A DNA stretch of 64,000 bases from Saccharum officinarum (taxonomy: Eukaryota > Streptophyta > Magnoliopsida > Poales > Poaceae): the NCBI GenBank assembly GCA_020631735.1, contig CM036159.1, positions 95,652,656 to 95,716,655 of the forward strand, given 5' to 3'. The position numbers and the translations under genes are program-made. Of the stretch, positions 22,619 through 32,368 are shown in pieces. The stretch's first letter is position 1, and every line of letters starts with the position of its first letter. A model generated the notes under the pieces. That model was not told the origin of the DNA, made no database searches, and worked only from the letters and a program-made list of their open reading frames with translations.

Positions 22619-25600
22619 AGCCTCCTCCTGAGCCTTGTCCATGCCAGTGCGCATCATGGCCTCGACTGCCCACGCTTGCATCGCTTCCTCTTTCACCACC
22701 GCGTAGGCGACGCGCAGCTCAGCCATTTCGGCGTTCCGATCGGAAAGCCGTTTCTGGGCCTCCTCGGCCAAGACCCGTTGCTGAGACAGCGCGGCCCACA
22801 CACCACTCTCATCCCGGATGAAGAGTGACTTGCGGCGGGAGTGCTCCTTCAGCTCCTGAATGCAATCCGAAAAAAACCGAAAAGGTTAAAAAGCCGAGGG
22901 AAAAAGACACAAAAAAAACCACGGAAAAAACCGACGGGTCGATCGTACCTCGGTGGCATCCCCCATACTCCGCACGGCACCAGACGCCACTCAGAGCAAC
23001 CGATCAAGGTGCCGGCGGACGCCCTCGAGGTACTCCCATCGGTGCACTTCATCTTTGTCGTTCAGAACGAAGATGGGCTCGGCGTCAGGGTTCGCGGCGT
23101 CCCTAAACTGGAGCGACGGCCCCCCCACCTCGGTATCTCTGCCTCTGCCCGCGCTATCGCCAGCGCGGCGATGTCGGGCCATGACGACAACGACCCAGCC
23201 GGGGCGTCTCCCGGTCCCGCGGAAGGACCGGCCCCGCCCGCAGTTTCCGCCTCTCCGATGGCCGTCGAGGCACCGGCCTGATCCGCGGCTTCGCCCCCCT
23301 CGACCCCCATCACTTGTTTCCCTTTGTCCAGGGGGGTGTCGTCAGAGGAAAGGTCCACGGCCATGGGTGCCCGCCCCCTAGGGGAACTGGCCCCTCAACC
23401 GCCGGCGCCTCCGGAGCCGGCGCCTCGACCGAAGACGGCTCCGGTACCCGCGCCTCGACCGTAGGCGCCCCCGGAGCCGGCGCCTCTTCTTCCGGCGCTC
23501 CGGTCAGGGGCTCGACCGCCCCGCCCTCCACCATACTCGCTGGCTCGGCCAACGGGTCTTGTTGCGACGGCGACCCGCCCGCCAGGGCCGCCTCCTGCCC
23601 CGACACCGACGCGACCTCCTCCATGGTCACGTCAGCCCCCGCCCGCTCCGCGCCGCGGACGGGTGCCTCGCCCGTCGCGACCTCGACGGCTGCCTCGGCC
23701 GTCGCTGACGACCTGGGCCCCGCCTCGACCGCACCGGGTGCCACCATCTTCGCCGGTTCGGACCCCTCCACGGCAGGGTTCGTGCCAGTAACCACCGTGG
23801 TGTCCGCTGGTTCCTGCCGTTGTCGCAGGCGCCCCTTCACGGCCTCGACCTGCCGGACCCAGGCCGCATCCTGCTCCGCCGTCCGGTTAAGGACAACGAC
23901 GCTGGCCCGCAGCGACTTCACGGGGGTAAGCCCCCATTGGCTCCGCCTTCCGCTTTAACCTGAAAAGTGAAGAAACGTCAGCCAACGGACCTCGAGAAAG
24001 GCAGGACAACCGAGCAGAGACGCTTACCCGGAAATTGGCACCAAGGGCCTCGACCCCGTGCGACCCGAGCCTCCCGGAGCGGCCGATTGTGGCCTCGCAG
24101 CGGCCTCACCAGCAGGCCGGGCACTCCTGGGGGCCCTGACCGACGCACCGCCCTGCGCCTTTTGTGCCTCCGAGGCCAGCTGGCCTCGGGTTCTCACGCC
24201 TGCCGACGCCGTCGCCGATGACGACGCCGGTACTGCCGTCCCAGCCCCTGCCCGAGCTTGCGGGGCCTAGGCTGGTGCGGACGTCCCCGTCGACCCCTCT
24301 TGATGGGTCCGGGGTAAAGTGGCCCCTCCCGTCGAGGGGCCCGTCTCCTTCTCCGTCTTCTCCTCCTCCTCGGACTCCTCGACCACGACGACCGAGGAGG
24401 ACGCCCCCCTAATGGGTTCCACCAGGGGGCGAACGTCGGGAAGATCCCCCAGCCCGGTCGCGGTCTCATACCGTGACAGGGCGTCATCATCATCACCGCT
24501 GTTGTCGTCGTCCTCCCCCGAGATCGTCTCGGAAGGCGACGGCGCCAGGGGGACCCCATCGATAGTCTGCTGGCGCCGGAGTTTCTTCAACGCCACCGCC
24601 TCTTTGGCCTTGCGGATTACCCGCTTCTTGGCCATCTCCTTGGTTTGCTTCTTCTTGGAAGCATGCTGGCGTCGAGCCTCCCGGGCGAGCCGGTCCTCTA
24701 GGACTGGCAGACGCGTCTCTCGCAGCGCCGACAAATCCTACGCGCCGGCCTCGATCAAATTAGCGAAATCCAAAAATAAACGAAACTGGCAAAACTACTA
24801 ATCCTAAGATACGTACCACTGGCTCGAACCCTTCGGTAGGTCTCATGGGGACCCGGTTAGCCTCCTCCACCTTGAAGTTCCCGACCATCCGACGCGCTCG
24901 CCGAAGGACCTCCTCGAGGGAAAGAGATTCGTGGGACATCCGGGTCCCCTCCAGCGATGCCTCCGGAGTCATCTGGTCGAGGCGGAGACGACGCAGGCAC
25001 AGCGGCATCACCCTACGACGATGGAAGGCCGCGGCCACCGCCGCAGCCGTCAAGCCCCGAAGGCGAAGCTGCTGCAGCGCCGCCAGCAGCGGGTCCAGGC
25101 GCGGCTTCTCGGCTTCCGGCACTCCGTATGTCCAGCGCTCCTCTCGAGTGGTTAGCACGCAGCCGGTGTACCTCGGCAACTGATTTTCATCGTTGCGGAG
25201 GTAGAACCAACCCTCGTGTCACCCACTGTTCGAAGATATGAGGCGAGCCGGGATGTACAGATCCGCCCGGCTCGACCTCACCTGCAGGACGCAGCTCCCT
25301 ACTCGGGCCGCGCACAAGACGCCCTTCTCCCCCGCCTTCTTAGCGAAGAGCTCGGCCTTGAAAAGGTGAAGCCACAGGTTCCACTGCGGCTCCACCCCAA
25401 GGTAGCCCTCGCAGACCGCCGCAAAGATGGCGGCTTGCGCGATGGCGTTGGGGGAAAGGTGATGAAGCTCCACCTGGCAGTAGTGGAGGAGCGCGCGCAT
25501 GAAGACGGACGCCGGCACGCCAAACCCCCGCTCGTGGAAGCAGACGAAGCTCACCACGTACCCCTCCGGGGGCGCGCGGCTCCCGGTGGGCAGGGGGCGG

Positions 25601-25735
25601 CGCGATCCACTCCGGTTGCGACCGGCTCGTCCTCGGCCGCAGCAGCCCACCCTCGACCAATTCTTCCAACCTCCTATCCGTCACCAAAGAGGCGGCCCAG
25701 TCGTCGGTGGGGAGGATCTGGCTCTTTCCTGCCAT
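22619..25735 (-). pseudogene. Antisense ORF with Transposase_28 domain (gypsy-associated)
   Basis: The gene starts at ATG 25735 (Met-Ala-Gly-Lys-Ser-Gln). The N-terminal ~300 residues match the Pfam 'putative gypsy type transposon' domain (PF04195): LVTDRRLEELVEGGLLRP, FHERGFGVPASVFMRAL, AAIFAAVCEGYLGV, LQVRSSRADLYIPARLI and WFYLRNDE. A splice donor follows at about 24818. Later exons hold a Lys/Arg-rich region with an acidic Glu/Asp-Ser tract (24734-24267), a long Ala/Pro/Glu linker (23921-23062) and a coiled-coil tail (22801-22619: QQRVLAEEAQKRLSDRNAEM). Damage: a frameshift near 25640, a stop at about 25218 and shifts in the linker. Function unknown; no catalytic motif is visible and the name does not prove transposase activity. 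Confidence 0.75.
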
Positions 25736-25880
25736 CGGTGTTATCGAAAGGGGGGTGGACGAAGAGGACGTGGTGGCGACAGCGATGCGGGCGCAGAGCG
25801 CGATAAGGCAAGGGTTGTCTGAGGCAGAAGAATGCAGGAACACAAGGGAACAGAGGAGAACGCAGACCCCCAGGCCTTGA

Positions 25881-25948
25881 TTTTATATGCCCAGGCGGAA
25901 GCCCAACAGCCGCGCGAAAAGGTAGGAACAGTTTCCCGCATTAAATGC
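25881..25948 (-). promoter_or_regulatory. Promoter of the antisense ORF (TATA plus palindrome)
   Basis: Read on the - strand, a TATA-like word (gcatataaaa, 25881-25890) lies ~145 bp before the ATG at 25735. A perfect 11-bp palindromic word GCATTTAATGC (25938-25948) lies ~48 bp further upstream. The second copy of this gene has the same palindrome (35642-35652) ~52 bp upstream of its TATA box (35704-35710). Conservation of the arrangement between two diverged copies suggests a dedicated promoter independent of the LTR. Confidence 0.5.
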
Positions 25949-26141
25949 GCCCACCTAACCGTTTCCTTACATCTCGCAGGAGTCGGGCACGTGGCCGTCC
26001 CCCACGTAGTAACCGTACGCCACGTCGCCCACTACCGCGCCGATCTCGCCTCCCCCAAAAGACGCGCCCGGCTAACGGGCGGGGGAGGGATCCGCGGACG
26101 GATATTCCCAGATACCTGGGAAACGGGCCCCGAGCCCGGTA

Positions 26142-27581
26142 TAAGCCTCGAGGGAGCGAAAGCTGGCCCTCGACCAGGGTTCGACAGCTGCCCTCGAGCA
26201 ACAGAGTTAGGGATGACCCAGGGTGCGCCCGTACATGGCCAAGGGCTCAAGCCACGCTCTCGAGGCACCCCAGGACGTATTCGAGGCCAAAGGAGGAGGT
26301 CGTCGTAGGAATCCCCCCGGGGGAGGCATCGAGCCCTCAAATCCTGTCGCAGGGAATCGAGATCCACACGACCACTCCTTGGCATCTTTGAGAGCGCCTC
26401 CGGGCCACTAGCCGACCCCTAACGAACGGGGCACGGGCTCTCACTCGAATTCCCCCGCTAGCAGCTCACCGGAGATCGTCGGAACTCGTGCCCAAACGAG
26501 GGTAGTACGGCGTTCTCCACCCCTCCTCCTTTTTTCGAAAGGGAGCGTGAGGGTCGCACAAAAGACGGTCGGGACTCTGATCGACCTCGTGCGCGTGAGG
26601 CTCGGGGGCTCGACCGCAGAAACCTAAGCCTCGAGGGAACGAAAGCTGGCCCTCGACTAGGGTTCGACGGCTGCCCTCGAGCAACAGAGTTAGGGACGAC
26701 CCAGGGTGCGCCCGTACATGGCTAAAGGCTCGAGCCACGCTCTCGAGGCACCCCAGGACGTATTCGAGGCCGAAGGAGGAGGTCGTCATAGGAATCCCCC
26801 CGGGGGAGGCATCGAGCCCTCGAATCCTGTCGCAGGGAATCAAGATCCACACGACCACTTCTTGGCATCTTTGAGAGCGCCTCCAGGCCACTAGCCGACC
26901 CCTAACGTACGGTTGTCGGGCTCTCACTCAAATTCCCCCGCTAGCAGCTCACCGGAGATCGTCGGAACTCGCGCCCAAACGAGGGTAGTACGGCGTTCTC
27001 CACCCCTCCTCCTTTTTTTGAAACGGAGCGTGAGGGTCGCACAAAAGACGGTCGGGACTCTGATCGACCTCGTGCGCGCGAGGCTCGGGGGCTCGACCGC
27101 AGAAACCTAAGCCTTGAGGGAACGAAAGCTGGCCCTCGACCAGGGTTCGACAGCTGCCCTCGAGCAACAGAGTTAGGGACGACCCAGGGTGCGCCCGTAC
27201 ATGGCCAAGGGCTCGAGCCACGCTCTCGAGGCACCCCAGGACGTATTCGAGGCCGAATGAGGAGGTCGTCGTAGGAATCCCCCCGGGGGAGGCATCGAGC
27301 CCTCGAATCCTGTCGCAGGGAATCGAGATCCACACGACCACTCCTTGGCATCTTTGAGAGCGCCTCCGGGCCACTAGCCGACCCCTAACGAACGGGGCAT
27401 GGGCTCTCACTCGAATTCCCCCGCTAGCAGCTCACCGGAGAGCGTCGGAACTCGCGCCCAAACGAGGGTAGTACGGCGTTCTCCACCCCTCCTTTTTTCG
27501 AAAGGGAGCGCGAGGGTCGCACAAAAGACGGTCGGGACTCTGATCAACCTCGTGCGCGCGAGGCTCGGGGGCTCGGCCGCA
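26142..27581. repeat. Three tandem units of 483 bp
   Basis: Units begin 'taagcctcgaggga' at 26142 and 26625 and 'taagccttgaggga' at 27108, giving exactly 483-bp spacing. The third ends at about 27581 ('ggctcggccgcaa'). The copies differ by only scattered substitutions and a few small indels. Each carries 'gaatccccccgggggaggc', 'cctttgag'/'tttgagagcgcctcc' and a C-rich passage 'ctccacccctcctcc'. They lie between the antisense ORF and the 3' LTR of the Tat-type element. Internal tandem arrays of this kind are a known habit of Tat elements. No coding role. Confidence 0.9.
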
Positions 27582-27756
27582 ACGAATCATCCCCCAATAA
27601 AACGAAAACAAGACCTCGGAGGAGTCCCAACACTCCACCGAGGCCTCGGGGGCTACACCCGGCGGGTGCGCTCGCGCGCCCCCACCGGAAAAAATCACGA
27701 CGCTACGACTCCAGTTCGAACAAACCTCTGGGAGAGTGATCACACACTCACCCAAA

Positions 27757-27770
27757 GGCTCGGGGGCTAC
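27757..27770 (+). promoter_or_regulatory. Polypurine tract of Tat-type element
   Basis: 'aaggctcgggggctac' ends directly at the TG of the LTR (27771). It matches the tract in reverse orientation beside the second copy's LTR (34747-34760, 'gtagcccccgat'). This primes plus-strand DNA synthesis in the reverse-transcription cycle and fixes the element's orientation as +. Confidence 0.65.
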
Positions 27771-28900
27771 TGTCGGTACCAAAAGTATGGGGTACCCACA
27801 CCCATCGCTAGTAAAAAACTAAAACGACTGACACCGCAATAAAAGGCAGCCCGCCTCGACCGCGCATCCTGTCCGCCTCGTACGAGGCCCGCTCAACGGG
27901 GCGCCTCGACCGCGCTCCGGCTCTGACTCGTACGAGGCCCGCTCGACGGGGCGCCTCGACCGCGCCCCCTCCCGTACGGCAAGCTACCTCGACGGCGCTC
28001 CGACCCGCGCGAAGCTCGTCCGCCCACTGGAAAAAACTCCGACTCGCGTGAGCCTGGGTCGAGCGCCTCGACTCCTTCTCTTTACCTACCCCAGGACAAA
28101 AGTCATAGCATTTAATGCGGTTACCTACTATCACCTACCGACATGGCTGCGACCAAGGTCGACGTGGGAACAATGCCCGTGTCAGGTCTCACTATTTTAC
28201 CACCCATCCCATGATGAGAGGTGAAACCCGTCACTATACCCACCTTACCGCGCACTGTTTACCATCGGTCACCCTCGAGGGAGGATAAGACAAGGCCCGT
28301 TCTCCGCAATCTCGGGGATTCGGCCTTATCCATCCGGTCTCGACCCGACCTCGACCCAACCTCGACGCTCGGCACAATTCAACGGCAAGAGAAGGACGGT
28401 ATGGCACGACGTTCCGGGTCATTTCGTCGTCTCGTCTCCCACGACGCCATGGTGTCCAGGGATGACCGGCCATTCCCAGGGCACGTCGTTACAGTCAACT
28501 CAACAGGAATCGACCAAAAATCACTCCCCGTCGTCCTGGCCTCCTCTCGCCCTATAAAAGGGCAGGCCAGGGTTCTACGAAAGGGAGGGGAACGAAGCAC
28601 CCGACCACACAACAACAGACAACAAAGAAAAAACAAGAGATCGATACTTCAAGCAACCACCCTTGTCCTTTTTTCCTCTCTTTGAGACTTGGGCTCGGCG
28701 CCCTCTCTCGCCTGCTTGTAACCCCTACACGAGCACTTCGGTGCAAGGAAATACAAACTTCTTCCCCCTGCTGGACGTAGGGCCTTCTTTTGCCCGAACC
28801 AGGATAAACCCCCGTGTATTCTCCTTGTATCACCATCCAGGAAAGAGACACGCAGCATTTACTTGTTGGTTTAGGACCCCCTCGGGTCCGAACACCGACA
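27771..28900 (+). mobile_element. 3' LTR of Tat-type gypsy element, 1130 bp
   Basis: The ends are TGTCGGTACC... and ...AACACCGACA, giving the inverted TGTCGGT/ACCGACA termini common in Tat LTRs. A TATA box (ctataaaag) at 28553-28560 is followed by a short leader and a pyrimidine-rich U5. Clustered 'cctcgaccgcg' and 'cgctcgacggggcg' repeats fill 27850-28010. The palindrome GCATTTAATGC found at the antisense promoter recurs at 28108-28118. The right side abuts hAT-transposase sequence, so this element probably entered an older hAT element. Confidence 0.8.
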
Positions 28901-28952
28901 CCTGCAATCAACCATAATTAGTAGGCATAGACAGAAATAATTGTGTGTATGT

Positions 28953-29660
28953 AGGTGCAATGGATACCTGTGAAATGAAGACCTACATAACTACTACCAC
29001 CAGCACCAATAGTACCAGCCCCACTCCCACCACCACCACCGTCTGTCCCACCACCACCGCCACCGTCACTCCCACCAGCACCGTCATTGTCACTGTCATC
29101 GTCACTACTGTCATCGTCACCACTATCCTGGGACTGGTATTGCTCATCCTCAGTCTCTGTGTCGCTGGTCACTGCTTTTCCTTTTCCTCGGTGACGCTTG
29201 TCGTGACCCTTCGGAGGCACCATCTGCATCTTCCTCTTCCCGAGGTGACTTTCACCCACATTTCTACGGGCCCAATCACTGATGCAATCATGCCCCGTAG
29301 CCTGACGTAGATCCTCGGGTCTATTTGGTCACTGCCAATACAAACAAATGAATCACATAATACACGGTGAGACATACACACATTTGTATATATATAAATA
29401 TAATGTACCTAACAAGATGTGATGGCAGAGGGACGTCCACTTCGTCAGAATCCTCATCAAGAACAGGAGGCAGGTTAGATCTACCATACTCCATCCATTC
29501 CCTAACCGGATTGCTCCGGTCATAGAATGAGACTTCGGCGAACCGGTCGATAAAATCTTCTTCATCATACCTTCGTGGGTTCACATCCGCTAGTCGCAGC
29601 CGAAGGTTGTAATTGACATAAACAAGCCTGTTTAGTTTCTTGTGCGACAACCGATTGCGA
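28953..29660 (-). pseudogene. hAT transposase, C-terminal fragment
   Basis: Read on the - strand, 29660-29408 gives NRLSHKKLNRLVYVNYNLRL, then ...REWMEYGRSNLPPVLDED, the C-terminal end of plant hAT transposases after the dimerisation helix. After an apparent intron (about 29407-29336) a second piece (29326-28953) continues with EDLRQATGHDCISDWARRNV and an acidic Ser/Asp tract ending in a Gly-rich run. The catalytic domain and BED finger are absent. The gene is cut at its 3' side by the Tat LTR at 28900. It is a fragment of an old element and not functional. Confidence 0.7.
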
Positions 29661-29682
29661 GGTAAAGAAAAAAAACATACCT

Positions 29683-29835
29683 GGGCGGTTAGCCGCGGAT
29701 CCGGTCGGTAAACCGCGCTAACCGAGCGGTTAGCCGCTGGATCCGGGCGGTTAGCCGACTTCGCGGCGGCCTCTCGGTAAACCGCCCGGACCGGGCGGTA
29801 AACCGAGCCTTCGGGGCGGTTAGCCGGCGGCGGCC
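29683..29835. repeat. Cluster of CGGTTAGCCG / CGGTAAACCG motifs
   Basis: Within ~150 bp the 10-mers CGGTTAGCCG (four copies, some with one change) and CGGTAAACCG (three copies) alternate. Each is itself a near-palindrome. Dense short repeats next to coding sequence are typical of hAT subterminal regions, where transposase binds. The position directly upstream of the hAT C-terminal fragment is unusual for a terminus, so the cluster may belong to a second, inserted hAT copy. Confidence 0.55.
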
Positions 29836-30282
29836 GGTCGGCGCGGGCGGGGGCGGACGGGAGAGGATAAGACGCTCGGCGCGTTGACCCCTCCCCCCGC
29901 GAGGTCCCGGCTCGTTTTGTGCCCGTGGCGGCCTCATGGGCCTCATGGGCCTTAACGGGCCGGGACCGGTTTTTTTTTCAAACTTCTATTCATATAAATA
30001 AATACTAAACGAACTCCAATTTAAAAAAAAATTTACACCATGGGCTTCTATAAATCATGAACTATTTTTAGGAATTTTTTTAGCATTTTTTTTTTCAAAT
30101 TTTAAATTTGAATTTGGGGAATACCTAACCGGACAATGATGGGCTGATGGCGGAGGGGACGGCGATGGAGACCGCGAGGAGGCAGGGGTGAAGGCGGTCG
30201 CGCACAAGTGGAGGAAGCTGGCGAAGCAGCTGTAGACGACGAAGGGTCACGGGAAGGAGGCGGGGCACGCGGGTAGGCGTCG
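29836..30282. other. GC-rich and polyA/T-rich spacer, no gene seen
   Basis: Contains 'catgggcctcatgggcctta' and several homopolymer runs of A or T (about 29970-30100), then a GC-rich block at 30120-30280 with short frames only. I can support no feature here. Confidence 0.35.
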
Positions 30283-30620
30283 TTTAGTTTCCACCAACTT
30301 TAAGCCGCATCGCATCTGATATTTTGGCACATGTATGGAATATTAAATATATATTAAAAAACTAACTAATTACATAGATTAAGTATAAATTATGAGACGA
30401 ATTTTTTAAGTCTAATTAGTCCATGATTTGACAATAAAGTGCTATAGTAACATATGCGCTCACGACGGATTAATTAAGCTTAATAAATTCGTCTCGCGGT
30501 TCACTGATGGATTCTGTAATTTGTTTTTTTATTAGTATCTGAACACCACATGAGACACCTCACGTGACACTCGATGTGACACCCTGAAACTTTACGCTCT
30601 GGACCTAAACAAGGCCTAAG
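30283..30620. mobile_element. MITE of the 'CCTTGTTTAGTT' family, copy 2
   Basis: It begins 'cgtcgtttagtttcc' (degenerate left end) and ends 'cctaaacaaggcc' followed by TAA. The interior carries the family marks 'gagacgaattttttaag', 'ctaattagtccatgatttg', 'agtgctatagtaac' and 'ttcgtctcgcggtt'. About 340 bp, non-coding. Confidence 0.75.
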
Positions 30621-30705
30621 GAGCTCGTGGGGGAGCGTGGAGATGGGACATTTGTCGGTCGGCTAGTGTTAGAGGCTGGGCTGGTGGTGGAGCCGGTGGA
30701 CATTG

Positions 30706-31015
30706 TTTAGTTCAGGCTGAAAGTTGGGGGTGTCGCACGGGGTGTTTGGATACTAATAAAAAATAAATTACATAATTCGTCAGAAAACTGCGAGACGAAT
30801 TTATTAAGCCTAATTAATCCATCATTAGCACATGTGTTACTGAGCACTTTATTGTCAAATCATGAACATTAGGCTTAAAAGATTCGTCTTGCAAAGTAGT
30901 CGCAGTCTGTACAATTAGTTATTTTTTAGTCTATATTTAATACTACGTGCATGTATTAAAACATTCGATGAGATATGTTATAAACTTTGCGGGAGGAACT
31001 AAACAAGACCTGCGG
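30706..31015. mobile_element. MITE of the 'CCTTGTTTAGTT' family, copy 3 (reverse)
   Basis: The ends are 'cattgtttagttcagg' and 'gaggaactaaacaagacct'. The interior marks ('gcgagacgaatttattaagcc', read as adjoining pieces, and 'cttaaaagattcgtcttgc') run in the opposite direction to copies 2 and 4. It lies only ~85 bp after copy 2. Confidence 0.75.
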
Positions 31016-31122
31016 ACGGGGATGGGATGGCGATGTCAGGGCGGATGCAGGACTCGGCAAACCACGACAGGCCGCGGAGTTGGCAGTTCTCCATGGTGAT
31101 GGTTGTTAGATCGAGAGAGCTA

Positions 31123-31726
31123 CTCCCTCCGTCCAACAAAAGATGTAATTATGGAGTGTGTGCCAGTCCAACTGACTCAAGTTTGACCAAGTTTATAGTA
31201 AGACCTTGTTTAGATTCAAAAACTTTTCACGAAAAACTACAGTAACGAATCTTGCAGCACATGCATAGAGTATTAAATATAGATGAAATAAAAAACTAAT
31301 TGCACAGTTTGCGTGTAAATTGCGAGACGAACGTTTTGAGCCTAATTAGTCCGTGATTTGACACTAAAGTGCTACAATAACAAATGTGTTAATAACGGAT
31401 TAATTATGCTTAGTAAATTCGTCTCGCAGTTTCCATGCAAGCTATGTAATTAGTTTTTTAATTAGTATCCGAAAACTCCTTCCGACATCGCACGGAACAT
31501 CCGATGTGGTATTTTTCCCAAAAACTTTTCACCAACTAAACACAGCCTAAATAATATTAACATTTATATCTCTAAATAAATTTATTATAAAAATATATCT
31601 ATAACTAATTTAATGATACTTATTTTGTATCATAAATATTAGTATTTTTTATATAAATTTAGTTAAAGTTTAAACTGTTTGACTTCTTAAAAAACGATAA
31701 TTGCATGTTTTTGTAGACGGAGGGAG
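31123..31726. mobile_element. Stowaway (Tc1/mariner-type) MITE, host of a nested MITE
   Basis: The termini CTCCCTCCGTCC and GACGGAGGGAG are flanked by TA on each side (31121-31122 and 31727-31728), the Stowaway signature. Without the nested insert (31202-31547 plus one TAA) the element is ~255 bp. Its interior is AT-rich and shows the usual 'gtttgaccaagtttata' and 'aaacttttgac'-like mirrored sequences. Non-coding. Confidence 0.85.
31202..31547. mobile_element. PIF/Harbinger-type MITE nested in Stowaway
   Basis: A 346-bp insert with ends GACCTTGTTTAG and CTAAACACAGCC, flanked by TAA on both sides (31199-31201 and 31548-31550). A 3-bp TAA/TTA duplication is the PIF/Harbinger signature. Interior marks match copies 1-3 and 5. 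The Stowaway sequence continues on each side of it. Confidence 0.85.
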
Positions 31727-31728
31727 TA

Positions 31729-32268
31729 GCTCAGCTTGCACTCCTGCTTCCCGTCAGGTTGTCATTGCCTGCTAGGCAGCTGCTGGCGCTTTGGCCTTTT
31801 GGCGAGTGATTGGTTGTGTTTTGCACGAGAAAACAGTGGACTTTGCTGCCTATGTTCTTTTTGCGTGTGATATTGTTTCGGTTTGGTTGGTTCATTCGTC
31901 TGCTAGAGCAAGTTTGACGAGCCCTCACCCTGGCGGAATACCAAATATTATGTCAGGTTCAGGAAAACGTTGTCCTCTTTGTGACATGCATCAATATTAT
32001 TTGCCACTGCTAACAGAAAGCTTTGTTGAGCTCTGAGCATAATCTCCTAGGCAGTTCATGCACACAGATAGTTGGGGATTGGAGGGGAGTTTCGTCGTTG
32101 AAGTATTTTGATGGTTATTTTGGCAGTTGCTTTTACTTACAGGAGCGGGTGCACAACATCTCAGTTCTGGCAATGGAGTGCGAGCTGCAAGGGTTGCCTC
32201 CTTTGCCGGTGAAAATCGAACAATTCAGCTGTGGTCAAAAAAATTAGACACTGGAAGCTTATTACAGG
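31729..32268 (+). other. Possible exon fragment before assembly gap, unrecognised
   Basis: Non-repetitive sequence at single-gene-like composition. A candidate splice acceptor (tttacttacag, ending at 32142) precedes an open stretch to the gap that ends in ...ASFAGENRTIQLWSKKLD, which is reminiscent of a WD40 blade end (x-x-I-x-L-W) but too short to name. The gap at 32269 removes what follows. It may be another host gene fragment. Confidence 0.25.
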
Positions 32269-32368
32269 NNNNNNNNNNNNNNNNNNNNNNNNNNNNNNNN
32301 NNNNNNNNNNNNNNNNNNNNNNNNNNNNNNNNNNNNNNNNNNNNNNNNNNNNNNNNNNNNNNNNNNNN
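32269..32368. other. Assembly gap (100 N)
   Basis: Exactly 100 N, a conventional placeholder for a gap of unknown size. Sequence on either side is unrelated (possible exon left, copia LTR right). Adjacency of features across it should not be trusted. Confidence 0.99.

Larger units (their letters stand above)
22619..28900 (+). mobile_element. Tat-lineage gypsy element, 3' part with antisense ORF
   Basis: The element runs on the + strand: a polypurine tract (27757-27770) precedes the 3' LTR (27771-28900). Upstream lie three 483-bp tandem units and a long ORF on the opposite strand with a Transposase_28 domain. Tat-lineage retrotransposons (RIRE2, Cinful, Grande, Retand types) are known to carry extra ORFs between pol and the 3' LTR, sometimes antisense, and this layout matches. 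gag, pol and the 5' LTR are missing because the element is cut at its left edge against CPN60 exon sequence. A second, shorter 3' end of the same type lies at 33689-36415 in reverse orientation. Confidence 0.7.

Noticed and set aside
23310..23958. Long + strand frame (about 214 codons) in the Tat element
   Set aside because: It is the antisense shadow of the Ala/Pro/Glu-rich linker of the - strand Transposase_28 ORF.
26142..27581. CRISPR-like array
   Set aside because: Units are 483 bp without short repeat/spacer structure, and this is a plant genome; it is a tandem repeat in a retrotransposon.
28945..29310. Thr/Val-rich + strand frame of 121 codons
   Set aside because: It is the complement of the Gly/Asp/Ser-rich tract in the hAT C-terminal fragment on the - strand.
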